Positions 6,172-13,462 of a stretch of 15,210 nt of DNA are shown in pieces. The translations under genes were made by a program, and so were the position numbers. Position 1 is the stretch's first letter. Every line of letters begins with the position of its first letter. The notes under the pieces were generated by a model. That model had not been told where the DNA came from. It did no database searches and saw only the letters and a list, made by a program, of their open reading frames with translations. This stretch comes from CAYOXX01 sp964408025 (GTDB taxonomy: Bacteria > Acidobacteriota > DATKUA01), in assembly GCA_964408025.1 (NCBI GenBank), contig CAYOXX010000081.1, positions 1 through 15,210 of the forward strand, read 5' to 3'.

Positions 6172-7078
6172 CCTCAGCGTCGACCTCAACGGACTGGAAC
6201 TTGCCAATCCGGTGATCGCCGCCTCCGGAACCTGCGGCTACGGCCTCGAGCTGACCGATTTCGTCGACCTGGGAAGACTGGGCGGGATCTGCGTCAAGGG
6301 GATCAGCCTGCGGCCGCACGAGGGGAACCCGCCGCCGCGGATCGTCGAGACTCCGGCCGGGATGCTCAACGCCATCGGCCTGCAGAACGTCGGCGCCGAG
6401 GCCTTCGCCGCCGAGAAGCTGCCGCGGCTGCGGGAGCTGGGGGCGACGGTGATCGTCAACGTCGGGGGCAACGAGATCGACGACTTCGTCGCCGTCGTCG
6501 AGCGGCTCGATGGGGAGGACGGGATAGCCGCTTACGAGCTGAACGTCTCCTGCCCGAACATCAGCCGCGAGTGGATCGAGTTCGGGATCAACCCGGAGCT
6601 GACCCGCGAGCTGGTCGGCAGGGTGAGGGAGGCGACCGGGCGCCACCTGATGGTCAAGCTTAGCCCAAGCGCTGCCGACATCGCCGCCGTCGGCCAGGCA
6701 GCCGAGGATGGCGGGGCCGACAGCCTCAGCGCCATCAACACCATCCTCGGCCTGGAGATCGACCTCGAGCGCCGCCGCCCCGCCCTCTGGAAGGGCACCG
6801 GCGGCCTCAGCGGACCGGCGATCAGGCCGGTGGCGCTGCGCTGCGTCTGGCAGCTCTACCAGGCGGTCTCGATACCGGTAGTCGGCATCGGCGGCATCCT
6901 CGCGCTCGAAGACGCCCTGAAATTCTTCTACGCCGGCGCCGCAGCCGTCCAGGTCGGCACCGCCAGCTTCGTCGACCCGACAACGTCCATCCGCCTCATC
7001 GACGATCTGGAGCGCTGGTGCGCCAAGCAGGGCGTCGAGCGGTTGAGCGATCTCGTCGGTATCGCCCATGAAAAATAG
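6164..7078 (+). CDS. pyrD: Dihydroorotate dehydrogenase catalytic subunit, class 1B (PyrD)
   Basis: FMN enzyme that oxidises dihydroorotate to orotate, the fourth step of UMP synthesis, using NAD+ through PyrK. The protein is 304 residues, the usual class 1B length. The N-terminus NPVIAASGTCGYGLE is characteristic, Lys45 lies in VKGIS, NAIGLQN is at 69-75, the catalytic cysteine Cys130 lies in NVSCPN (class 1 enzymes use Cys, class 2 Ser), INT is at 191-193, and the FMN phosphate loop includes GIGGI at 241-245. Its ATG overlaps the pyrK stop (ATGCCTGA) and has GGAGGT 8 bases upstream, so the two subunits are translationally coupled, as expected for a stoichiometric complex. The gene is followed by an AT-rich inverted-repeat element, not by another pyr gene. 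Identity is secure. Confidence 0.97.
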   Translation: MPDLSVDLNGLELANPVIAASGTCGYGLELTDFVDLGRLGGICVKGISLRPHEGNPPPRIVETPAGMLNAIGLQNVGAEAFAAEKLPRLRELGATVIVNVGGNEIDDFVAVVERLDGEDGIAAYELNVSCPNISREWIEFGINPELTRELVGRVREATGRHLMVKLSPSAADIAAVGQAAEDGGADSLSAINTILGLEIDLERRRPALWKGTGGLSGPAIRPVALRCVWQLYQAVSIPVVGIGGILALEDALKFFYAGAAAVQVGTASFVDPTTSIRLIDDLERWCAKQGVERLSDLVGIAHEK

Positions 7079-7080
7079 AA

Positions 7081-7150
7081 ACAGTTATCATTTCTTTAAA
7101 TCGTATCTGATTCATAATAAAGAACTTATGGCGAAAGAAATGATACCTGT
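7081..7150. repeat. Long inverted repeat between pyrD and the amino-acid cassette
   Basis: The left arm (7081-7097) and right arm (7134-7150) pair over 16 of 17 positions, including the perfect 12-base core TATCATTTCTTT / AAAGAAATGATA, around a 36-base centre. In addition TTCTTTAAATCG occurs twice as a direct repeat, at 7092-7103 and 7155-7166. The segment is AT-rich in a G+C-rich setting. Read on the minus strand from 7153 it begins GGGACAGGTATCATTTCTTT, which recalls palindromic repeats seen near Y1 (REP-associated) transposases. That resemblance is from memory and unverified. It is not a normal intrinsic terminator: the stem is AT-rich and no U-run follows. Confidence 0.75.
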
Positions 7151-7179
7151 CCCGTTCTTTAAATCGGGGGAGTAAATAG

Positions 7180-8625
7180 TTGGCGGACCGCGGGCAAGAC
7201 AAGGTCGGATTAGTCAGGCAGCTCGGACTGTTCGACTCGACGATGATCGGCATGGGGATAGTCATCGGCTCGGGGATCTTCCTGACGACCGGAATCATGG
7301 CCGAGTCGATCCCTTCGGCGGGACTGATCCTGCTGGCCTGGCTCGTGGGGGGACTTCTGACGCTGGCCGGGGCGCTGACCTACGCGGAGCTGAGCGCGGC
7401 GATGCCGGAAGCCGGCGGACAGTACGTTTACCTGAAGAAGGCGTACGGGCCGCTCTCCGGATTCCTGTTCGGCTGGGTGATGTTCCTGGTCTACAATTCC
7501 GGTGGCATCGCCGGCCTCGCGGCCGCCTTCGCCGAATACTTCGGCTACTTCTTCCCGGAGCTATCCAACAATTCGATTCTCTACTCCGCCGACCTGAACA
7601 TATTCGGGTACGTTCACCAATACTCGCTGTCGAGGGGCCAGCTGGTCGCCGCCGCGGTGGTCATCGTATTGTCGCTGTGCAATTACTTCGGCGTGGGATT
7701 CGGCAAGGCGATCCAGAACCTCTTCACGGTCGTCAAGATCGGGGCGCTGCTGGCGCTGATCGTGCTGGGATTGGCGCTTGGCAACGTCGCCGCCATCGAG
7801 TTATCCGCCACCCCGGCGGGCCTGAGCTTCGGTCAACTGGTGGTCGGCTTCGGCCTGGCGATGGTGGCCGTCTCGTGGGCGTTCGACGGCTGGAACAACA
7901 TCGTCTTCGTCGCCGGAGAGGTCAGGAACCCGGGCCGCAATCTGCCGCTGGCGCTGATCCTGGGGACCCTGGGAGTGACTGTTCTCTACCTGCTTGTCAA
8001 CATGGTCTATCTCGCCACGTTGCCTGTCGGCGAGATGGCCGGGGAGCTCAGGGTTGCCGAGAAAGCCTGCACCGCGCTGTTCGGTGGAGGGGCCGCGGTG
8101 CTGATCTCGGCGGCGGTAGTCGTCTCCACCTTCGGAGCGATAAACGGCTCGATCCTGGTCGGCCCCCGCGTCTACTACGCCATGGCCCGCGACAACCTCT
8201 TTTTCCGTCGCGTGGCCAGGGTGAGCCCGCGCTTCCGGACACCGGGATTCTCCATCCTCATCCAGGCCGTTTGGTGCGCGCTGCTCACGCTGAGCGGCAC
8301 GTTTGAGCAGCTCATTACCTTCACGATATTTGCGGCTATACTATTCTGGATCGCGGCGGCGGCTTCGGTCTTCGCGCTGCGAAAGAAATACCCCGACCTG
8401 CCGCGGCCGTACAAGACGTGGGGCTACCCGGTAGTGCCGATAGTCTTCATCGTCGCTTCGGCGGGGATTCTTCTCAACACGCTGGTCGAGAGGCCGGTGG
8501 AATCACTGGCCGGGCTGGGGCTCACCGCTATCGGCATCCCGGTCTATTATTACTGGAGGAGGCGAGGCGGCGGCAGCCGTGATGAGCCTTCCCGCCCCGC
8601 GGAGGAGAATTCGGTTGAGAAATGA
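7180..8625 (+). CDS. APC-superfamily amino-acid permease
   Basis: A 481-residue inner-membrane protein with about 12 hydrophobic helices, of the amino acid-polyamine-organocation superfamily (the SLC7-like branch that includes serine/threonine exchangers). The substrate-binding GSGIF of broken helix 1 is at residues 30-34. YAELSAAMPEAGGQYVYLKK (68-87) is the conserved loop after helix 2, AFDGWNN is at 234-240, and GPRVYYAMARD is at 328-338. The C-terminal tail is polar. The TTG start is supported by GGGGGAG 7 bases upstream. The next gene begins inside the last 11 bases of this one, so they form an operon, and the permease probably imports the amino acid or derivative handled by the three enzymes downstream. 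The exact substrate cannot be read from sequence, and an exchanger mode is possible. Confidence 0.9.
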   Translation: MADRGQDKVGLVRQLGLFDSTMIGMGIVIGSGIFLTTGIMAESIPSAGLILLAWLVGGLLTLAGALTYAELSAAMPEAGGQYVYLKKAYGPLSGFLFGWVMFLVYNSGGIAGLAAAFAEYFGYFFPELSNNSILYSADLNIFGYVHQYSLSRGQLVAAAVVIVLSLCNYFGVGFGKAIQNLFTVVKIGALLALIVLGLALGNVAAIELSATPAGLSFGQLVVGFGLAMVAVSWAFDGWNNIVFVAGEVRNPGRNLPLALILGTLGVTVLYLLVNMVYLATLPVGEMAGELRVAEKACTALFGGGAAVLISAAVVVSTFGAINGSILVGPRVYYAMARDNLFFRRVARVSPRFRTPGFSILIQAVWCALLTLSGTFEQLITFTIFAAILFWIAAAASVFALRKKYPDLPRPYKTWGYPVVPIVFIVASAGILLNTLVERPVESLAGLGLTAIGIPVYYYWRRRGGGSRDEPSRPAEENSVEK

Positions 8626-9613
8626 GCGCCGGTGGAAAGCGGACCTGAGGAAAGAGGTTCTGGAGGCCCGCGGCAGGATTTCGGAGCATATCCGGGAAAC
8701 GCCCGTCGAGTTGTCGCTCTACCTCGGGCGCCTGGGCAACTGCCGCGTTCACCTCAAGCTCGAGAGCCTGCAGATCACAGGATCATTCAAGCTCCGGGGG
8801 GCGATGAACAAGCTCCTCTCTTTGAGCCGTGAGGAGAGAGACCGAGGTGTGGTGACCGCGTCGTCGGGGAATCACGGCGCGGCGTTCGCCTACCTGCTCG
8901 ACAAGTTCGGCTGCAGGGGGACGATTTTCCTGCCCGAATACGTATCGCGGACCAAGCTCGAAGCGCTGCGCCTCAGCGGTGCGGAGCTGCAGATTTTCGG
9001 CGACGATTGCATCAAGGCCGAAGCCCGCGCCAAGGAGGTCGCGGAGCGGGGCAACCTGACCTATATCTCGCCCTACAACGACATAAAGATCATCGGCGGC
9101 CAGGGGACCGTCGCCGTCGAGCTGGAAAAGCAGGTCGGCAAAATCGACGCGGTGCTCGTGCCGGTCGGCGGGGGCGGCCTGATCTCCGGCGTAGCAGGCT
9201 ACCTGAAGTCGGTGGACGAGAAGATCGAGATCGTCGGCTGCCAGCCCGAGAACTCGGCCGTCATGTACGAGTCGGTCAGGGCCGGGAGGATACTGGATCT
9301 GGAATCCAAACCGACGATCTCCGACGGCACGGCGGGCGGCATCGAGCAGGGGGCGATCACCTTCGATATCTGCAGGAGCCTCGTCGACGATTTTGTCATT
9401 GTCAGCGAGCGGGAGATCAAGGAGGCGATCAGGCTGGTCATCGATAAGCACCAGATGCTGGTCGAGGGCGCAGCGGCCTTATCGGTCGCCGCGTTCGTCA
9501 AGACGAAGGAGAGATTCGAGAACAAGAATGTAGTCTTGATTTTAAGCGGTGCCAAGATCGACGTAGAGAAGCTGAAGGAAGTCCTGAATATGAGAGAGCA
9601 CGAGAATGACTAA
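8615..9613 (+). CDS. Threonine-dehydratase-like PLP enzyme (fold type II, EutB-like)
   Basis: Fold type II PLP enzyme of the serine/threonine dehydratase group, expected to eliminate water or ammonia from a beta-hydroxy amino acid. From the chosen start it has 332 residues, the catabolic length, with no ACT regulatory domain. The PLP lysine is Lys59 in GSFKLRGA. SSGNHG is at 83-88, the phosphate-binding GGGGL at 185-189 and EGAAALS at 284-290. Near the C-terminus the usual SGGN is SGAK (311-314): the serine facing the PLP ring nitrogen is kept, but Gly and Asn are replaced. An in-frame start exists at GTG 8579, but TTG 8615 has GGAGGAG 7 bases upstream and is preferred. It overlaps the permease by 11 bases and the next gene by 8. 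Pairing with an OCD-family enzyme mirrors EutB/EutC; serine racemase or plain threonine dehydratase are alternatives. Confidence 0.85.
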   Translation: MRNERRWKADLRKEVLEARGRISEHIRETPVELSLYLGRLGNCRVHLKLESLQITGSFKLRGAMNKLLSLSREERDRGVVTASSGNHGAAFAYLLDKFGCRGTIFLPEYVSRTKLEALRLSGAELQIFGDDCIKAEARAKEVAERGNLTYISPYNDIKIIGGQGTVAVELEKQVGKIDAVLVPVGGGGLISGVAGYLKSVDEKIEIVGCQPENSAVMYESVRAGRILDLESKPTISDGTAGGIEQGAITFDICRSLVDDFVIVSEREIKEAIRLVIDKHQMLVEGAAALSVAAFVKTKERFENKNVVLILSGAKIDVEKLKEVLNMREHEND

Positions 9614-10559
9614 GATCTTCGAGTTGCCTCAAATCAAGGAAGTTCTAGAGAACATTAATGCTGTAGAGGCTATTGAGGAGGGCTTCGTCGCCTATTCCCA
9701 AGGGCGGGCAGTGGTCCCCCCGATAGGCGAGCTGATATTCGACGAGCCACCGGGCGACGTCCACATCAAGTACGGATACATTACCGGTGAAGAGTACTAC
9801 GTCATCAAGATCGCGTCCGGTTTCTACGAAAACGTCAAGCTGAACCTGCCGACCGGCGCCGGGCTCATGCTGGTGTTCAGACAGCGCACCGGCGAGCTCG
9901 CCTGCGTCCTGCTGGACGAGGGGTATCTGACCGACGTGAGGACCGCCGCGGCGGGAGCGGTCGTTGCCAGGTATCTGGCGCCGAAGGTTGTGCGCCGCAT
10001 AGGAATCGTCGGGGCGGGAGTCCAGGGCAAGATGCAGCTGGAATACCTGAGTTCTGTTCTGGATTGCCGGGAGGCAATAGTGTGGGGAATCGATCGGCAG
10101 GAGCTGGACGCGTATCTGGAGGCGACGGCGCATCTCGGCTTCGACATTCAAACGACTCTGGACGCCGAAGAGTTGGCTTCGAGCTGCAACTACATCGTGA
10201 CCGCGACGCCGTCGAAGACCCCGTTGCTCTCTGCCGGCCAGATCCGCGTTGGGACCCATATAACGGCTGTCGGTGCGGACACGTCCGAGAAGAACGAGCT
10301 GGATCCCGGGATTCTGAGGCGGGCGGACCTTGTCGTGGCCGATAGCATCAGCCAGTGCCTTTCTCGCGGGGAGATTTACCAGGCGATAAAGGCCGGCCGG
10401 CTTGAAGAGGGAGATGTCGTCGAGCTGGGCGACGTAATTTCCGACAGCGCTCTGCGCAGGAAATCGGACGAGCAGATCACCGTAGCGGACCTAACGGGGG
10501 TTGCCGTGCAGGACATTCAGATTTCTAAGGCCTGCTGCGAAGCCCTGCTCGGCGGATGA
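9606..10559 (+). CDS. Ornithine cyclodeaminase/mu-crystallin-family protein (EutC-like)
   Basis: NAD(P)-dependent member of the ornithine cyclodeaminase/mu-crystallin family, 317 residues. This family includes ketimine and pyrroline-carboxylate reductases, alanine dehydrogenase and EutC. The Rossmann motif IGIVGAGVQG is at 132-141. Lys68 in VIKIASGF and Asp225 in GAD are where the catalytic Lys and Asp of the family are expected. LLDEGYLTDVRTAAAGAV (102-119) is the conserved segment before the nucleotide-binding domain. The substrate region HIKYGYITG, SGFYEN and LNLPTGAGLMLV resembles EutC of hydroxyectoine breakdown as I recall it. The arginine usual near residue 45 in true ornithine cyclodeaminase is not evident (PPIGEL). 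The ATG overlaps the dehydratase stop by 8 bases, so the two are coupled and probably act in sequence, the reductase taking the imine formed by the dehydratase. True ornithine cyclodeaminase activity seems unlikely. Confidence 0.85.
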   Translation: MTKIFELPQIKEVLENINAVEAIEEGFVAYSQGRAVVPPIGELIFDEPPGDVHIKYGYITGEEYYVIKIASGFYENVKLNLPTGAGLMLVFRQRTGELACVLLDEGYLTDVRTAAAGAVVARYLAPKVVRRIGIVGAGVQGKMQLEYLSSVLDCREAIVWGIDRQELDAYLEATAHLGFDIQTTLDAEELASSCNYIVTATPSKTPLLSAGQIRVGTHITAVGADTSEKNELDPGILRRADLVVADSISQCLSRGEIYQAIKAGRLEEGDVVELGDVISDSALRRKSDEQITVADLTGVAVQDIQISKACCEALLGG

Positions 10560-10602
10560 AGTGGTTCGGGGCTCATAAGCATCCCAGCGAGGAGGGTGGG
10601 CG

Positions 10603-11739
10603 ATGGAGATAGAGATCTTCGAACTCGAGAGGATACAGTCGGTATGGGAAAACCGGGTGGAGTACAACCTGACCGAGAGCGGCATCCATCCGTTCACACT
10701 AAAGGAGCTCCTTTCTGAAGCCGAGATGGACGACCTGCTTTCCCTTCGGCTCGGCTACGGCCAGACGAATGGTTCGCTCGAGCTGAGGGAGGCGATATGC
10801 GGCCTCTACCCGGGCGCCGGGATCGACAACGTTCTTGTGACCAACGGCTCCGCGGAGGCGAACTTCATCGCCGTCTGGAGTCACCTCGAACCGGGCGACG
10901 AGCTGGTGCTGATGCTGCCCAACTACATGCAGATCTGGGGGATCGCGCGCTCGTTCGGCGTCGAGGTGAGGCCGTTCCACCTTCGAGAGGAGCTCCGCTG
11001 GGGGCCGGACCTGGAGGAGTTGAAAAAGCTGATCTCGCCCCGGACGAAGATGATCTCCGTATGCAATCCCAACAACCCCACCGGCGCGGTGCTGAGCGGC
11101 GAGGAGATGGAGGATATCGTGCGCCTGGCGGCCGCTGCGGGGGCCTGGATTCACGCGGACGAGGTCTACAGGGGGGCGGAACTGGACGGCGAGGAGACGC
11201 CGAGTTTCTACGGCCTCTACGACAAGGTAATCGTCAGCGCCGGGCTCTCGAAGGCCTACGCCCTGCCCGGGCTGAGGCTCGGCTGGCTGGTAGGCCCCGA
11301 GGAGTTCATCGGGAAGGCCTGGGCATGCCACGACTACACCTCGATAGCCTCGGGCATCCTCAGCAACCGCGTGGCGGCCCTCGCCCTGCAGCCCGAGATG
11401 AGGCGGAAAATCCTGACCCGCAGCCGCAAGTACTTGAACGAGAACCTCGAGGCGCTGAGGCGCTGGGTCGACAGGCACGCCGGCCTCTTCAGCTTCGTCC
11501 CGCCCCGCGCCGGGGGCATGGCGTTCCTGCGCTACGACATGGATATAAATTCCACGGAGCTGGCGACGAGGCTTAGGGAGGAGAAATCGGTCTTCATCAT
11601 CGCCGGCGACTATTTCGGGATGGACCGCTACCTTCGCATCGGCATCGGGCCGGAGAAGGAATATCTGTTGGCCGGCCTGAACCTGATCGACGAAGCCCTG
11701 CGGGAAGCCGATTGGATCTCTTCGCCCGGACGCGGCTAG
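10603..11739 (+). CDS. Class I/II PLP aminotransferase
   Basis: Fold type I PLP enzyme of the aspartate aminotransferase family, 378 residues. NPNNPTG is at 155-161, DEVY with the PLP-pyridine aspartate at 186-189, the PLP lysine Lys217 in GLSKAYALPGLRLGW, and the carboxylate-binding arginine Arg345 in LRIGIG. The N-terminal stretch WENRVEYNLTESGIHPFTL (15-33) recalls an aminotransferase subgroup that includes capreomycidine-synthase-like proteins, rather than the housekeeping AspC or HisC types. That is recollection, not a search. ATG has GGAGG about 8 bases upstream and sits 43 bases after the EutC-like gene on the same strand, so it probably belongs to the same operon. It may feed or drain the keto/amino pool of the cassette. 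Substrate unknown; a lyase or cyclase side reaction rather than transamination is possible. Confidence 0.88.
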   Translation: MEIEIFELERIQSVWENRVEYNLTESGIHPFTLKELLSEAEMDDLLSLRLGYGQTNGSLELREAICGLYPGAGIDNVLVTNGSAEANFIAVWSHLEPGDELVLMLPNYMQIWGIARSFGVEVRPFHLREELRWGPDLEELKKLISPRTKMISVCNPNNPTGAVLSGEEMEDIVRLAAAAGAWIHADEVYRGAELDGEETPSFYGLYDKVIVSAGLSKAYALPGLRLGWLVGPEEFIGKAWACHDYTSIASGILSNRVAALALQPEMRRKILTRSRKYLNENLEALRRWVDRHAGLFSFVPPRAGGMAFLRYDMDINSTELATRLREEKSVFIIAGDYFGMDRYLRIGIGPEKEYLLAGLNLIDEALREADWISSPGRG

Positions 11740-11769
11740 CGAGGAGAAGCGAGCCGGCGGTCGCGGCTG

Positions 11770-11799
11770 CTGGCAAAACGGCTGGATCGGGCATATGAT
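11770..11799 (+). promoter_or_regulatory. Candidate promoter for pyrF-rnc
   Basis: CTGGCA (11770-11775), an 18-base spacer and TATGAT (11794-11799), 4 of 6 and 5 of 6 consensus matches, in the 84-base gap after the aminotransferase gene. Initiation near 11806 would leave about 18 bases before the pyrF ATG. It would uncouple pyrF and rnc from the amino-acid cassette upstream. Confidence 0.38.
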
Positions 11800-11823
11800 G
11801 GCGGATGAAAATGGGGCTGTAGA

Positions 11824-12552
11824 ATGACTTACGAGCGCGAGCTGCGCGACCGCGTCTTCGTCGCCCTCGACGTCCCGACCGCCGGTGAGGCGCGCCGCCT
11901 CGTCGAGCGCCTGGAGGGCGAGGCGACCAGCTTCAAGATCGGACTACAGCTTTTCTGCAGCGCCGGCCCGGAGCTGGTGCGCGAGCTGGCCTCGTCGGGA
12001 CACAGGATCTTCCTCGACCTGAAGTTACACGACATCCCGAACACCGTCGCCGGGGCGCTACGCTCGGTCGCCGGCCTGGGCGTGGCGATGATCAACGTTC
12101 ACTGCGCGGGCGGCGCGCAGATGCTGCGTGCGGCGCGGGAAGCCCTTTCAAAGGGCGAGGGGGGCGAGGAGGGCCAGCGCCCGGCGTTGCTGGGAGTGAC
12201 GGTGCTGACCAGTCTCGACGACGACGACCTGCGCGCGCTCGGCGTCGCCCACACAAGCGAGGGCCAGGTGCTGCTGATGGCGCGGGTGGCGAAGGAGGCT
12301 GGGCTCGACGGAGTGGTCTGCTCGCCGAGGGAAATCGGGCTACTGCGCGCCGACCTGGGAGAAAATTTCCTGCTTGTCACGCCCGGCATACGGCCTGCCT
12401 GGGCGGCGGCGGGCGACCAGAAGCGGATCACAACCCCGGCGCAGGCGCTCGCCGACGGGGCCTCGGCGCTGGTGATCGGGCGCCCGATTACGGCCCACGC
12501 CGACCCGGCGGAGGCGATGCGCAGGGTGCTGGAAGAGCTGGCTTCAATATAG
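11824..12552 (+). CDS. pyrF: Orotidine 5'-phosphate decarboxylase (PyrF)
   Basis: Decarboxylates OMP to UMP, the last step of the pathway, as a TIM-barrel dimer in the cytosol. The protein is 242 residues, group I bacterial length. The N-terminal VFVALDVP starts strand 1, substrate-contact FKIGLQLF is at 37-44, and the catalytic DxKxxD array is FLDLKLHDIPNTV with Asp65, Lys67 and Asp70. HCAGG lies at 93-97, TPGIRP at 186-191, and the phosphate-gripping VIGRPIT at 217-223. The start ATG has only a weak upstream G-rich stretch, but the N-terminus fits the family well. It lies downstream of the amino-acid cassette, with its own promoter candidate at 11770-11799, and is followed after 93 bases of hairpin-rich leader by rnc. 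Identity is secure. Confidence 0.96.
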   Translation: MTYERELRDRVFVALDVPTAGEARRLVERLEGEATSFKIGLQLFCSAGPELVRELASSGHRIFLDLKLHDIPNTVAGALRSVAGLGVAMINVHCAGGAQMLRAAREALSKGEGGEEGQRPALLGVTVLTSLDDDDLRALGVAHTSEGQVLLMARVAKEAGLDGVVCSPREIGLLRADLGENFLLVTPGIRPAWAAAGDQKRITTPAQALADGASALVIGRPITAHADPAEAMRRVLEELASI

Positions 12553-12554
12553 AT

Positions 12555-12619
12555 GGCCGACAGGAATGTCAGCCCTCCTGGGAGAAGGGCGGGGTGACGG
12601 ACAGGAATGTTTGTCCTAC
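12555..12619. repeat. Two REP-like hairpins in the pyrF-rnc gap
   Basis: Same family as the array at 1424-1595. Unit A (12555-12574) is GGCCGAC, AGGAAT, GTCAGCC with one mismatch. Unit B (12596-12615) is GACGGAC, AGGAAT, GTTTGTC, whose arms pair fully in plus-strand RNA only because of two G-U pairs. CTAC (12616-12619) follows, giving GTAG 5' of the hairpin on the minus strand, as in the other array. Between them GCCCT (12572-12576) can pair with AGGGC (12586-12590) as an alternative fold with unit A. The ATG at 12607, which opens the longest rnc reading, lies inside unit B. Confidence 0.8.
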
Positions 12620-12645
12620 CGTTTTCCGACAATTTTGGAGAATCC

Positions 12646-13407
12646 GTGAGCAGGGGAAAGCAGGGCGAGGGCGGCGTCGATCTCGGGGAGCTTGAGGATC
12701 TGCTGGGCTACCGATTCAGGCACCCCGAATTGCTGGAGCGGGCGCTGACCCACTCCAGCTACGCCAACGAGCTGGGCGGCATGGAGAACGGGATCAGGGA
12801 CAACGAGCGGCTGGAGTTCCTGGGGGACGCGGTGCTGGGGCTGGTGATATCCGATCTCCTCTTCCGCTCGACTCCCGAAGACGAGGGAATGCTGACCCGC
12901 GCCAAGAGCCACCTGGTGAGCGCGCGCGCCCAGGCGCGGGTGGCCCCGCGCTACCGCCTGGGCGAGTTCCTGAGGCTCGGCCGCGGCGAGGAGAAGGACG
13001 GGGGGAGGACCAAGGGTTCGCTGCTGGCCAACGCCCTCGAGGCGGTTGTCGGCGCCATCTACCTCGACGGCGGCATGGATGCCGCCCGCCGGTTCATTAC
13101 TGAAGCCTTCGGCGGCGAACTGCGGGCCTACGACCGCGAGCTCCTGCTCCGCGACGACCACAAGAGCTACCTGCAGGAGCTGCTGCAGGCGCGCGAGCTG
13201 CCCGCTCCCACTTACGCTGTCGTGGAGACCCGCGGGCCCGACCACTCGAAGGATTTTTTCGTCGAGCTGCGCGTGGGCGCCTCGGCGCTGGCGCGGGGCC
13301 GCGGCAGGTCGAAAAAGAGCGCCGAGCAGGCGGTGGCGCGCTCGGTCCTCTCGAAAATCGAAGCGGGCAAACTGGACCTTGACTCGCTGGGCGCCGCGCG
13401 TAAATAA
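12646..13407 (+). CDS. rnc: Ribonuclease III
   Basis: Double-strand-specific endoribonuclease that matures rRNA and regulates mRNAs. From the chosen GTG it is 253 residues. The RNase III domain covers about 14-160 with the signature NERLEFLGDAV at 53-63, including catalytic-site Glu57 and Asp61, then AKSHLVS at 86-92. The second acidic pair is seen as Asn129 and Glu132 in LLANALEAVVGAIYLDGG, with Asn where E. coli has Asp, a change I recall as common in other phyla. A dsRNA-binding domain spans about 170-239 (DHKSYLQELLQ, then GRGRSKKSAEQAVA). The longest reading starts at ATG 12607 inside a REP-like repeat and lacks family similarity there. GTG 12646 has GGAG 6 bases upstream and is preferred. 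Its leader holds hairpins, so self-cleavage control as in E. coli rnc is imaginable. Confidence 0.96.
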   Translation: MSRGKQGEGGVDLGELEDLLGYRFRHPELLERALTHSSYANELGGMENGIRDNERLEFLGDAVLGLVISDLLFRSTPEDEGMLTRAKSHLVSARAQARVAPRYRLGEFLRLGRGEEKDGGRTKGSLLANALEAVVGAIYLDGGMDAARRFITEAFGGELRAYDRELLLRDDHKSYLQELLQARELPAPTYAVVETRGPDHSKDFFVELRVGASALARGRGRSKKSAEQAVARSVLSKIEAGKLDLDSLGAARK

Positions 13408-13428
13408 AAACCGGCCCCATGCCGGCTT
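13402..13428 (-). terminator. Intrinsic terminator between rnc and the 73-residue gene
   Basis: On the minus strand CCGGC (13421-13425), loop ATGGG, GCCGG (13411-13415) is extended by one G-U and two A-T pairs and followed by TTTTTATTT (13402-13410). This is a good rho-independent terminator for the small membrane gene. On the plus strand the same stem follows the rnc stop by 3 bases, but the trailing CTTCTACTTC is a poorer U-tract, so it may work only weakly in that direction. Confidence 0.7.
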
Positions 13429-13462
13429 CTACTTCAAGTTCGGTTGGAGGTCGATTTGGCGA

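Noticed and set aside
6140..7069. 309-codon open frame antisense to pyrD
   Set aside because: Composition is Asp/Ala/Gly/Arg-rich with no domain pattern, and the opposite strand encodes an unmistakable PyrD. G+C-rich coding DNA routinely leaves such frames open.
7113..7118. CATAAT as -10 of the permease promoter
   Set aside because: The only possible -35 (TTATCA, 7085-7090) is 22 bases away and overlaps the inverted repeat. Too weak to annotate.
12607..12645. N-terminal 13-residue extension of RNase III
   Set aside because: It would begin inside a REP-like repeat, has no ribosome binding site of its own and no family similarity, while GTG 12646 has a well-placed GGAG.
13030..13041. Asn129 in RNase III as a sign of an inactive enzyme
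   Set aside because: The signature Glu57/Asp61 and Glu132 are intact, and Asn at this place is, as far as I recall, frequent outside Proteobacteria.
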